Below are positions 53,401-61,500 of a stretch of DNA of 64,000 nucleotides, piece after piece. Position numbers and translations under genes: made by a program. The notes beneath the pieces are model-generated. The model was given only the letters and a program-made list of their open reading frames with translations. It had not been told where the DNA came from and made no database searches. The DNA is from Peronospora farinosa. Its lineage: Eukaryota; Oomycota; Peronosporomycetes; Peronosporales; Peronosporaceae. The number at the start of each line of letters is the position of its first letter. The stretch's first letter is position 1. The DNA lies in assembly GCA_947646735.1 (NCBI GenBank), contig CANTFK010000085.1:124001-188000 (forward strand), read 5' to 3'.

Positions 53401-53814
53401 ATTATCGAGTATGAACGTGTCCCGATTGAATCGGCTCCTTATCGACGCATTGAATTCCACGGAGGTGGAACTTTCTACTCGAATGGCTTACGTGAAGCAA
53501 ATGCTCTTTTTTCACGTACAGCTTTGGACGAATACAAGCCCGTGTTAATATTCTTTACTGATGGTCGTCCTGCAGATACCAAGAAAGGACCGAAAATGGC
53601 AATGGATGTGCGAGCACGTTATGAAAAGTTTGGACTACAATCATTTGTAGTGGGCTATGGACGAGCGAGTGAATTGGGGGTGGCGGATCTAGCTAAGAGA
53701 TTGGGAGGTTCTGTTCATCGAACGCTCACTCCTGCGCACTTTGGCGAGACATTCCGCTCAATTTCTCTTTCGCTTGGAGCTCGTGCTGGACTTATTCACA
53801 GCACAACGAGTTAA
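47500..53814 (+). CDS. Giant GBP/VLIG-like GTPase with Cys/His-rich array and VWA domain
   Basis: The product has 2,104 residues in one exon from the ATG at 47500; the frame is open 18 nt further up to a TTG, where CTACAG could be a splice acceptor for an untranslated exon. Residues 1-1000 are largely helical with a coiled coil (~330-380) and no recognised domain. A G domain starts at ~1045: P-loop G-K-Q-S-T-G-K-S (1051-1058), a conserved R-C-T-D-G-A-W-M switch segment, D-F-E-G (1096-1099), and V-K-D as probable G4. This pattern is that of GBP/atlastin/VLIG large GTPases. Residues ~1453-1880 hold many H-x-C-G-A-x-C and G-H-x-G-x-H units, probably zinc-binding. A VWA domain follows (~1917-2095) with the complete MIDAS D-C-S-G-S, G-G-G-T and F-T-D-G. 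Function is unknown; GBP-like proteins often act in membrane remodelling or cell-autonomous defence. Confidence 0.9.
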   Translation: MESLQHAESSFENESAAPEKYLFRLMKLVRETQCEMEVIKPVLDELEVMRLCCSFGMMSSVNAKDFNYSALHAREFDDDFVRFLRFELLENSCPGHVNMKGFFGKQTQVSEALVDMKACSRETLASLTEANEGIYCVKVIADQSEAQGNEDEKPSLVVFSWIRDTQFEPQRLRNTPAFVLRFLTGLTPDIICCTSPSDMEQIKTAMASSNDQRDDDLSSYSVSFHIEKQEDQPDSTECMAVSSIDLENIPDDCSEICLIKGSYPAIAITKTMSSAIRTVPVRHTFHVPGSFPEWLKDESKDFRIDLSHGIVRSVKLAQNILKKFEMWPEDEVNACRDAHEKKLNDDYDAATMKLKTEIAEKKTVVDNVSNELFRLRAVGTSNAESDVSSQTAFAAYEAFREWLKSTCSWKIDRKIELSLDTPTRFQEIMGVLFELYSRGHEGELSKIIEMCATNSKAEILKAIKNRNLEKKSSDSKKVVVDGEEQKAMWQSFLVSTAGPLDKLRTKWWLALESVLATVSEERLKDLKSAKKHAKTAWYDDQKVVIANKFNELRKALLSRDGLLLSVSAHTRGKRTVLCEGTREVHAPPTAYHDIVKLNTQERKLKRADERQEYLGRLLLEPDTNHVAIFTVKVRSVVHICTGSERMAAKLIHFPVTTNSRRPPRANEKVVRTFGKFASACDYDARNRVLTFLSKESVGIYKFDESFKRLDCMKHIDLDVRSTLTDLPFTDVLLLDSTVYVTDSSGSSQGIDMHNDQTSSVMSVHAGTEVDVSHSRLLELADHLAVGVVSCAPSDDGAFEGNLECNSRDDHRALPILPLGVKFLTDKVSAQCVDDKVLVLDPLAQKVYVFSIQVTVRSDSYRMRQSDTTGSKSDDPESSNAECPRKQHWMYTFYHVFEKFPVRSSLDRSAPSLVSLLIACPGVENTASALESYHDFLSLLMSDLMELNKPLHGLNLTKDLKVQRSLLGVTFDSKSLKSFFQTLITFLPVQICRAEGNALTVLHDGMDQSLDELDVDVQAWGAADIAESVRFGLLSPLLCAWRGRCVVITSMGKQSTGKSYFLNHLTGSSFAIAGNRCTDGAWMTLRIMQDILLVVLDFEGLGSFERTDQEDVFLSVLNASVSMFTIFRMEMRFDKDIDGLFTKFQKGINLLKNDERLFQGTLYMSVKDVNPNDRQGVLAEFRRKFQKLLTANREQNFLTEMYSGKLGINCSPPLGTLGYYESLRHARQLIEKLVKDSESLRGFKSGSSFHDCIRLVLAKISILDWTAVDKSSQRLEMNELHRKLPGAIRTGCLIPLEAQLKDENLPQCLKDPLLHDENVVSMLALKELSRDYPELSDSWANADQEVTLDEINDEDIDFGPSVCIHASVDSNHIHFTLLSLFQRYLALTSKGSLEKIVDKDYANFDAILSFLVRRRKTKVILWVKQFLGAERFLDEWEQIEQTYFLPFEAQFKRCLHSCAKCQLQCMRSVCHLFNEEHDCGMSHVCRGLCEYCMRNYQPGKEMPHCVGKAGHEGKCDCAKGDHTCGAECSLVGASNCGGLCVMLQGHDGDHRCSVKQHACGAACSATNCGGKCILNTEHSHTVHKCPETQCIHVCEMDSCKERCSTANHFHGQPSLWAKFAEENGQPADDAAFLTIDKGLLHLCNSRHACTATCEADGVCSKTVQVSTSKFSGACDSFDYELKQMVAVRNKCVIVLQPGQINHDGCPHSCVKLLTDGTKTVHGCGVRCSACEYYCDKPVGHDGDHSAAHGNMRNMHFVAQDRVIPWENRKYEVGEKGIAEMCNMFCSSAGRGHVHYLKCDRAASSSCVYSGLPDQRRHCHLELKPHPKHEVDEVLHEKYWKTIGWEDPCRSAAERLVFGKCPYLCDAPEHNGEDKSPSYCDLDVWHDPIATSTITKREGYTIVSGHRFVCSHTSVTGLIHHVFVLDCSGSMRGKPWQKLVEGVRKYILSRLASGATQDLVSVVTFGNQGIIEYERVPIESAPYRRIEFHGGGTFYSNGLREANALFSRTALDEYKPVLIFFTDGRPADTKKGPKMAMDVRARYEKFGLQSFVVGYGRASELGVADLAKRLGGSVHRTLTPAHFGETFRSISLSLGARAGLIHSTTS

Positions 53815-54126
53815 ATGGAGACATGAGTTACATGATTGTTAAGGACGTCTAAGCAGGTTATTTAGGAGAAAGTGAGCTATGATTTAAGGACGTAAGGACA
53901 AAATAATGAATGACTTGCAGGAGATGTTTTTAAAACGCAAGTTGAAGGGACATTGGACCTTGAGGTGGATGGCTGGGGCCTTTGTAACTGTCGTCGCCCT
54001 TATGCTATATTTCTATCTAATATTGTCTTTTGAACTGTATTTCTATTACTATAACTGTATTTCTATCTTTACTAATTAGTCTTTTTCACCATTAAAGTCA
54101 CACAAAAAAATCCTGGCAAGTTAGCC
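53815..54126. promoter_or_regulatory. Intergenic region between the giant GTPase and RFC3
   Basis: 312 bp with a run of near-identical TGTATTTCTAT units (about 54035-54069). It must hold the terminator of the first gene and the promoter of RFC3. It also contains the small ORF listed next. Confidence 0.35.
53906..54079 (+). CDS. Small ORF with a possible membrane segment
   Basis: A 57-codon frame from ATG 53906 to TAG 54079. It has a basic N-terminus (K-R-K-L-K) followed by ~20 hydrophobic residues and a Tyr/Phe-rich tail. The layout would fit a one-pass small membrane protein. However, the tail is encoded by the TGTATTTCTAT repeats and the ORF ends 47 nt before the RFC3 ATG, so it may be chance or an upstream ORF in the RFC3 leader. 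Confidence 0.18.
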   Translation: MNDLQEMFLKRKLKGHWTLRWMAGAFVTVVALMLYFYLILSFELYFYYYNCISIFTN

Positions 54127-55332
54127 ATGCTGTGGGTGGATAAATACCGTCCAATGTCTCTCTCGTCACTAGATTATCATCCTGAAGTGACCAAACGTCT
54201 CTCGAATCTATCACAATCATCTGATTTGCCTCATTTGCTTGTCTATGGACCATCCGGTGCTGGTAAAAAGACACGTATCATGGCCCTCCTCCGTGCTCTT
54301 TATGGCGATGGTGCTCTTAAAGTGCGATTAGAGCACAAATCCTTCAAACTACCAAATCGTAGTATTAAAGTTGATATTACGACAGTTGCAAGTAATTTTC
54401 ACATTGAATTAAATCCATCCGATGCGGGGACTCATGATCGTCTTGTAGTACAAGAAATGCTCAAGGAAATTGCTCAATATCATTTGGCCGATAGTAATGC
54501 TCAACGACCTTTTAAAGTTGTTTTACTTATGGAAGTGGATCGATTGAGTAAAAATGCTCAACATGCATTACGTCGTACAATGGAAAAGTATACAGCTACT
54601 TGTCGTCTTGTATTATGCTGTAATAATCCATCCAAAGTAATTGATCCATTACGTAGTCGCTGTCTTGGAGTACGAGTCGGAGCTCCTACAACTGACGACG
54701 TGTGCAACATCTTGCAAGGAGTTTGTATGAAGGAAGGAATCGATTATTGTCCTACATTGGGTCAACATATTGCTATCAAGAGTGAACGGAATCTAAGACG
54801 TGCACTACTTATGCTTGAAACTTGTCGTGTCCAAAAGTAAGTTTTTTGTTGATGGACTACTGAGGAATTGACAGCTGACTGTTGTTTGCTAGTGTAGTTA
54901 CCCATTCTCACCCGATCAACAGATTCAATTACCCGCGTGGGAAGAATACATTTGCAGTCTGGCTAAGGTGGTGTTGCAAGAGCAGTCGCCCGCTGGGTAC
55001 GTCCAGTTTTTTTTGTTGCCACTTTAAATTAAGTATCGTGAGATTTTTACTCACCTGCTGTTGTTTATGGTGTATCTTGTAGCCTCTTGAAGGCGCGTGA
55101 GATGATCTACGAGCTCATTTCCAATTGTGTGCCGTCTGAGGTGATCCTCAAGGTTTTGTGTCGCGAACTCATGAGCCGCCTGGACGACGACCTCAAGCAC
55201 GAGCTGGTGCAATGGGCCTCATTCTACGAGCACCGTATGCAGCGCGGTTCCAAGGACATTTTCCACTTCGAGGCCTTCCTGGCCAAGTTCATGGCGCTTT
55301 ACAAGAAGTTTCTGCTGGACTTGTACATGTAG
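54127..55332 (+). CDS. RFC3: Replication factor C subunit 3 (clamp loader)
   Basis: Exons 54127-54836, 54898-54996 and 55083-55332 (introns 61 and 86 bp, GT...AG) join to 352 codons, close to human RFC3 (356). The N-terminus L-W-V-D-K-Y-R-P, Walker A Y-G-P-S-G-A-G-K-K-T (residues ~41-50), a Walker B equivalent L-L-M-E-V-D-R-L, the A-L-R-R-T-M-E-K-Y segment and the S-R-C arginine-finger motif are all present. The C-terminal collar ends in F-L-A-K-F-M-A-L-Y-K-K-F. RFC3 is one of the small subunits of the pentamer that loads PCNA onto primed DNA. The short middle exon encodes the Y-P-F...D-Q-Q region expected at this point. Confidence 0.96.
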
Positions 55333-55455
55333 CGAGTAACGAGCCAGCCAATAAACTGACATCTACACAGCCACAAATACTCTCGTCTACCAGTCGTCCC
55401 GTTATGCACAAATGTTTGATTTGCTATTTGCCAGCCATTCGTCTCAAGCGAGACC

Positions 55456-56597
55456 ATGTGGCAGGTGGCCGTCTTGACACAATTTGAGACGCTGCGAGCG
55501 TTCTTGTCGAGCAACGAGTGCGAGAACGTCAAGTCGGCGCTATTTGAACAGTGCGGAGCTACTCGAGTCAATGCTAAAACCAGTCAGGAAGCGACTGCAG
55601 CCACGTTCCACGAGACAGATGCACTTATTACTGCGGGTAGCAGTGACTCAGCACATCTCGAGCGGTAATGTAGACCACAGGCTACCGACTTATCTCTGTT
55701 TACTGCTAACTAGTCTGGTACTTGCTGATTAGGTGGAAGAAGTGGAAGCTCGAAGGTGCAAAGATTGACAAACTCATGTCGACGACCGCCAGTGAAGCGA
55801 ACACTGCGCTGAAGATTCTAGCGACAAAGGTAACAAACCTGCGCTTCTTCGCTCGTGGCAAACGTGGCGTTTTGTATGCTGGTGAATTGCGCTTGAACGA
55901 TAAGCCGGTGGTGGCTAAACTGGCGGCAGATACGACTTTCGCTGAATCGGTGACGCTGGAGGCGCGTTGGCTCCAAGTGGTGAACCGCATGGGAATTGGC
56001 GCGAAGCTGATCGACTCTGGCAGTGGCTGGTTCCTTTGCGAGCGACTCGAAGGCAAGAACGTGGTGGAGTTTTTAGGCCAAGACCACAAGGTCACTACTC
56101 CAGCCAACGCTCGGTGGGTCATCCGTGAAATGCTATGCCAGGTATGCTGGAAAGTATGGCTTCGTGTTAGATAGATGTCCAATTAATGTCCAAGCTTATC
56201 TACTAGTGCTTTTCCATGGACCTCATGGGGGTGAACAAGGAAGAGATGACGCACCCACACCGCCATATCATCGTGCACCGCTCTATGCAGCTGCCGGGAA
56301 ACTGGCGATGCACGTTCATCGACTTTGAAAAGTGCTCTTCTTCCAGAAAACCTAAAAATGTGACACAACTCTGCCAGGTACGCTCAGTCATTCAGTTGCC
56401 GAGTCTTGCCTATGACATATGCAAACATTCAATCTCGTTGTCATCTGCAGTTTCTAAGTTCTCCACGAATGATTGCGCTGCTGGCAAGTAAACACGTTAA
56501 GTTTGACATTCTGAAGCTCCGACAGAGTACAAAGCGTTACAAGCAGAAGCTTTCTACCCATACATTCAGCGGCATTATGCACGTCTTTGGGCTCTAG
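55456..56597 (+). CDS. COG2112-like predicted Ser/Thr protein kinase
   Basis: Exons 55456-55664, 55733-56141, 56207-56377 and 56451-56597 (introns 68, 65, 73 bp) join in frame to 311 residues. The N-terminal ~95 residues are not conserved. Then comes a minimal kinase fold: glycine loop G-K-R-G (~120), V-V-A-K as the ATP lysine, a Glu in the following helix, G-I-G-A-K-L-I, a hinge W-F-L-C-E-R-L-E-G, H-P-H-R-H-I-I-V in the catalytic-loop position, I-D-F-E-K-C replacing DFG, and K-N-V-T-Q. This is the signature of the archaeal/bacterial COG2112 kinases related to RIO/Bud32-type enzymes. The substrate is unknown. ~120 bp separate it from RFC3 on the same strand. Confidence 0.85.
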
Positions 56598-56681
56598 ATG
56601 CATCAAATTGATGCAGCACGAATACCAAACAAGCTCGTCTCTCTCTCACTTTCAGATTTTCAAGCCATCACGTTAAACCCA

Positions 56682-57149
56682 ATGACTACCCGGAACTCCC
56701 GCTACTGGCACAGCTTCCTGTCCAATCTTTTGACCTCTTCTAATGTCTCTGACGACATGATTGAATCCTCGTATGACGGTGTGTGCTTCTTCACGCTCTC
56801 GGGTCGCATTGAATACCGTAATGGCTGCTTTTGTGCTTCTTCGTCATCTGATTCTCTAGACGTAGATCCTCTACAATTCTTGGCCCTTTTTGACCAACTC
56901 ACACGTCAGGCCATTCAAAAGAAGAGACATATTGAGAGCATGACACCTGCTCTAAGGTTTGGTTCCAACGTCTTCCACGTTGTGTCAGCTACCTTTTCGA
57001 GTATCTGTGCTGTCTCGAATGGTAGAACTCATGGTCTTGTGGTGGAAAAGCTTTCATTTGGAGTGTTAGTGGTGGCCTTTTCAGCCCCGTTGCGACTGGA
57101 GACGGTCTTTAGTCGTCTAGAGGACGCATGTGCTGCTCATCGGTACTAA
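56682..57149 (+). CDS. Small protein, possibly profilin-like
   Basis: 155 codons from ATG 56682. The frame is open up to another ATG at 56598, which directly follows the kinase stop, so the shorter start is more credible because it leaves room for a promoter. A W-x-x-F-L-x-x-L-L start, an acidic patch with Y-D-G followed by a beta strand, and a C-terminal strand-helix (G-V-L-V-V-A-F ... E-T-V-F-S-R-L-E-D-A) recall the layout of profilins, which bind actin monomers. Similarity is weak and partly a matter of spacing. A roadblock/longin-like fold is an alternative. Confidence 0.45.
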   Translation: MTTRNSRYWHSFLSNLLTSSNVSDDMIESSYDGVCFFTLSGRIEYRNGCFCASSSSDSLDVDPLQFLALFDQLTRQAIQKKRHIESMTPALRFGSNVFHVVSATFSSICAVSNGRTHGLVVEKLSFGVLVVAFSAPLRLETVFSRLEDACAAHRY

Positions 57150-57783
57150 TTCATACGAACCACTCTTCAGGACATTCGCCGTCATGTTTGGCAAGGTAGA
57201 GACTGGCTGCTATGGATTTCGACACTGCCTTCAACTTTTACATCAAGGACTCGAGCTTCCCAGAGCATGACCAGACAAATGATCTCTGTGCTGTCATCTC
57301 CACACGCGCCTCGATTTGTAAACGTGTAAACTCGTTAAGGTAGACGAAATGATCTCATGTGATGCTACTTTTGCCATTTCTATGCAATGTACTTGCATTG
57401 TCTTCTGGCTGCCCGAGTCGAATCGAGGCTATCAGGAAAAATGGGGCCTACTTATGATAGTAAAGTGATAGGGAGTTGAAGTCAAGGCAACAGAGTTACA
57501 GACATGTCGAGTAGCAAGTCAGGCTGGTGGCGGATGGACGAAATGACCGACAGCGGGTGCAAAATAGTTTTGCACGCAAGCGGATGCAGGACAAGCAACA
57601 TTTAGTTGGGCCGCGAGGAAGTTACAAAAGCAGATGAAGCAACAGGAGGACAGTGCCATCGGCACTGGTCAAGATGAAGTGTAGGAATTAGTTGGTCGTG
57701 TCTTCTCGAGTTCCATTTTCCAGTCCATTACACTTTTGACGCGAGCGATAGCAGCAGCGTCCAAATTGATGAGTTCAAGGGCA
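57150..57783. other. Convergent intergenic region
   Basis: It lies between the ends of a plus-strand gene and the minus-strand ICME-like gene. No open frame or known repeat is convincing. A short plus frame near 57184 is broken by stops and not recognisable. The region should hold two terminators. Confidence 0.4.
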
Positions 57784-59422
57784 TCACGCTACCTGTTGCG
57801 TATCCGTGGTACTCGCAGGCTCCAACATGATCCACTTCAGCAACTTAACCATATCCGCCCGGCAGCTAACCGTGTCTCCCATCATTGCAAGAATCATATC
57901 TTCATGTGTGCAATCGGCTACTTCGCAGTAGACAGCATTTTGGCCTGCTTTCTTCTGAAAAATGTACACGACAACGACATGTCTGTGTTAGATATACAGA
58001 AGCCTGCATGCAACGATGTTGTCAAGATGCGTACCAAACTGGAAGCAAACTTCTTCGAAGAGCTTGAAGGAACAGCCTGGAAGAAACGATCAATCACACG
58101 TCTACATAATGATTCACTTATTGTGACAAAAGGTATGTACCGTGTCATTATCTCCATGCAGGAGATAGAACGCAGGGAGCGAAAAAGCTATAGCACGTCG
58201 CACACAATTGCGTCGGTGATGAGCACGACATGAAGTTCAATAAGAAGCCTCTCATCACGATGAGCTACGCACCTATGTTTTCCGTCTCTTTGATAAGTGC
58301 TGTCGCGCTGTGCTTCTTAAAATTGGCCACGCCTAGCATAGCAGGCTTCATTGCAGATATCTCGTGTACTCCTATCATGATCACCCAATTAGTTAAGTTG
58401 GCTCAACATTTGTTTGAAGTAAGAGAAGATACCATTAAATGGCCCCACGATGCGTTCACTCTCGAAGATGTAATGATCCGACACGTCGTACGGCGCTGCT
58501 AGGCCAATGAATCCCTTAACGTAGTTTCCAATCTCCTTTTCCTTCACAGCCTGCACACAGGAGACATTAACGATTGCTATATCATAGAGATATCCAGAAG
58601 CTACAATACCTCCTTATCATTGCCAGCTAGACGGAGAGCAGACTTTACCAGGGCTAAAGACCCTATGTGTCCACCAGACGAGTGTCCGCTTAGATAAAGT
58701 TTGCTGGGATCTCCACCGAGCGCATGACAGTTCTCCGCCACCCAAAAGACCTACCACAGATCCATCATAGCCACGAATTAGCTTCTGCAGTAACAACAAA
58801 AGTCTTTTCATTCACACACAGCATTCTCAACGTCCTCAATCATATCCACCACTGAGCCAATGGGGAACGCTCTGTAACTCATGACTGCTACCAGGAAGCC
58901 CTGTGTGGCTAGATACTCTCCAACTAGAGCATACTGCCACTTATGACCAAAAGTCCAACCTCCTCCGTGCAAAAAAACAAGAACTGGTTTTGCTTTGCCT
59001 TCCTGAACTCCATAAACGTCGAGAGTATTACGTTCATGAATTCCATAGCGGCAATTCGCACGACAGTCTCGAGGTGTCCACAACAACAGTCGACCGATTC
59101 TTTTTGCTAGCTGAGGCTTTACCAGACACAAAAGGTACTCCGAGCTGGCGATAAGTTGTCCAATGAACGCGTATCTAAAAGTTGCGTGCACGTGATCGGA
59201 CCATGGAAGACGAGGTTCGTTCTGCTGCAGCAGAGCGTGTTGCTGGCAAAGACTTCGCACAGTTTTGCGGGCGTAAACGAGGAGAGCGAGGGCAAGCGCC
59301 ATACGCTGGAGGTTCGGCATGCTTTCCATGTTGTCAACGACAATTAAATTCTGATTTGACCGGAACGAGTGATTGGTGGTCACCGCAGCTTTTAACGGGG
59401 ACAAGAATGCACTTTCTGACAT
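57784..59422 (-). CDS. ICME-like alpha/beta-hydrolase (isoprenylcysteine methylesterase type)
   Basis: Seven exons on the minus strand: 59422-58820, 58750-58610, 58550-58433, 58371-58273, 58187-58141, 58076-58035, 57954-57784. Introns are 53-85 bp by these limits, all GT...AG, and the phases join to 406 residues. The oxyanion motif H-G-G-G-W is at ~160, the nucleophile is in G-H-S-S-G, the Asp in H-G-D-N-D and the His in C-T-H-E-D. An N-terminal hydrophobic stretch suggests membrane attachment. Plant ICME removes the methyl ester from prenylated CaaX proteins, and the family is in the carboxylesterase/kynurenine-formamidase superfamily, so the substrate is inferred only. A second in-frame ATG at 59329 leaves more room (138 bp) after the neighbouring gene and may be the true start. 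Confidence 0.85.
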
Positions 59423-59467
59423 TTAGTTCCACTTCTCCTTCTACAGATTTAGTAGTGCTGCTACCAT

Positions 59468-60900
59468 TTAGTAGGGCACGTACTCAAGCTCATGGCAATT
59501 GTCAAACTGGACGACATCACCCCCTATAAACTTCGCCAGGGGATCAATACCCGAAAAGTTTTTCCATTGCTCAAATGTCCGTTTCGTACCAAGAGTAAAG
59601 TTTTTTAAATCCGTATGGTCAAAATCTTCCTTCGTGACAGGCAATTTGAGACTATATCGAACGCGGCGCCTAGACTTTTGCTGTATTAGATACCGCGCGT
59701 TCCAATCGCGCTCCCACACCACCTTTCGCTTCTCGTACCAGTGGTAAACGATGTTTTCCGACGGCGCGTAGAAATCGTAACCGTTAGTCCAAAGTCGGGC
59801 GGCACGCGAATACTCTTCACCATGGAAAAGGTACGGCGTGTATGGGTCGTCGCGCACCTCCTTTGCCTGCTTGCAACCGCCAAAGTTGAATCCGCCAGCC
59901 AGCTGCGATGACAACCTTGGCTTGGGCATATCCGTCTTATTAATCCATAAAGGAATTATGTACTGCACCATAGCGTCCGGATCATCCGTTTCAATACGCG
60001 CCATGCACATGCAGTGCAAAATATCGTCGAGTTCCTTTGTCTTCGCCACGGACATTGGGTACACAGTGATGATGGCGTTCGGGTTGTCCAGCGAGTCCCA
60101 TTGCGCGATGATTTTCTCGTCCCAGTTGGGGACAAAAACCAAGTGCGAGTCAATTGCCATGCAAAAATCTTCATCGGTGACGGCCTTTACCGTCTCATAC
60201 CGCGCAGTAGTTGGACCCTATAATGTAAAAAAAAACACCAGCGATGGACACCCATCACATAGTCAGACACATGGCAACAATAAAAAGGCCCTCTCTCTCT
60301 ATCTATTACCTACCGTCGCATTGGCAGCATCGATCTGAGAAGACACAATCTGCGAGCGTCGACATAATTTCTCTCCCACAAGTTTGCAAAACTCTTCACT
60401 GCATGAAAGTTCCTTCTTTGTGGGGTAAATCTGGTCGTAGATACTAATTTTGATATCATCAGGTGCCACTGCATTGTCAAAAATTGAGCGTAACATTTCG
60501 GAACATCTTTTGCAATAAAGTATCAGCATTAGTAATCCATTGACTCAACCCCTTTGGAACAGGAACATATATATTCATACCTCGTTGAGTCACGGTAGTT
60601 GGCGACCAAAATGATGGTCTTACGTCCATTTACAACGGATTGTGACCCTGGGGGTTGTAAAACAGATGGTGAGTCCATCTCCTGGTTACTACGCAAGTAA
60701 ACATCGTGGTTCTCAACTGAAATGTCCACAGCCACGCCATTGGCTGCGTATTCTTGCAAATAGAGAAACTCATAGAGCACCACAATAAGGCACATAATAG
60801 GAACGACTATAAGCATAGCCATACGTAGATCCCATCCAATACCTTTACGTAGAGCTCCACGGGAGCTCACACGTCCATATGGCTGAAAACTTGTCTTCAT
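59468..60900 (-). CDS. GlcNAc-transferase family protein, type II membrane (Skp1-Gnt1-like)
   Basis: Exons 60900-60581, 60506-60314 and 60217-59468 (introns 74 and 96 bp, GT...AG, phases 2 and 0) join to 420 residues. After a basic N-terminus, residues ~27-48 form a single membrane span, giving a Golgi-type signal anchor. The lumenal part starts with I-I-L-V-A-N-Y-R-D and contains the I-D-S-H ... W-D motif, G-E-E-Y-S-R-A-A-R-L-W-T-N-G-Y-D and V-Y-H-W-Y. These are hallmarks of the GlcNAc family (PF11397), which includes the Dictyostelium Skp1 hydroxyproline GlcNAc-transferase. The Skp1 enzyme is cytosolic, so the membrane anchor here points to a secretory-pathway acceptor. The stop lies 45-138 bp before the ICME-like start on the same strand. 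Confidence 0.88.
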
Positions 60901-60942
60901 TGATTAATAGTCGTCTTTTTCTTTTTTTGTCTTGTCCTTTAG

Positions 60943-61112
60943 TGTAACGGGGTTACACGACTAGGATTCGATAATCGATAACGCTGCATCATACACAGAT
61001 AAAGGTATTAAGTATGAGCGTTAAGATACGGTATTCGGTAATACCGTATCTTATCGATTAGGATTCGATAATCGATAACGCTGTACTAAGTACATCATAC
61101 ACAGATGTTTAG
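60943..61112. repeat. Dispersed repeat copy (related empty site of the Copia insertion)
   Basis: It contains two direct copies of AGGATTCGATAATCGATAAC (60963 and 61063) each followed by a CATCATACACAGAT block. In inverse orientation, 61062-61112 matches the joined flanks of the Copia composite (40141-40167 with 46022-46045) at roughly 85% by eye. A 19-mer at its left end also occurs inverted at 46141-46159. Confidence 0.75.
61022..61053. repeat. Perfect hairpin
   Basis: The arms TAAGATACGGTATT and AATACCGTATCTTA (14 bp) are perfect reverse complements around a CGGT loop. It lies between the two direct repeats and could be a recombination or transposon end structure. Nothing shows that it is transcribed. 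Confidence 0.85.
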
Positions 61113-61249
61113 ACGATACGTCGTCCAATAGCAAAGTCTGCATCTAATAATTACTATTATACAGTAGTGTAGTGTACTTAGAATAGGACTATTCATAAAA
61201 TCTTAAAGCATAAATAAAATCAGTTTTCCTTTTGAGTTTGAGGTCGCAA

Positions 61250-61500
61250 GTCGTTATGACTTGTTCTCTTGTGCACTTCGTGCGTTGGTTCTCTGAACAT
61301 ATAAGCTTCTAGCTTGTTCTTGCACTCTGTGCGTTGGTTCTCTGAACCTTAAGCTTATTGCTTGCTGACTAAAAGTCTCTTTCCTCGTTCCTTAGAACAG
61401 GGTGGCTTTCAGTCGTTTAATTAGTTCCTTAGAACTAAGTAGCTTTTAGCCTTAACTCTATTTAGTTCTATGGAACTAAGAGGCTTTTAGCCTAATAAGT
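61250..61500. repeat. Degenerate tandem repeats
   Basis: Two ~55-bp units share GTGCGTTGGTTCTCTGAAC, followed by units sharing GTTC(C/T)TTAGAACTAAG and GGCTTTTAGCC. Several contain short palindromes (TTAGTTCCTTAGAACTAA), so the array is hairpin-rich. Confidence 0.7.

Noticed and set aside
57736..58233. 165-codon plus-strand ORF
   Set aside because: It runs opposite several small exons of the ICME-like gene, whose spliced protein has a complete catalytic triad.
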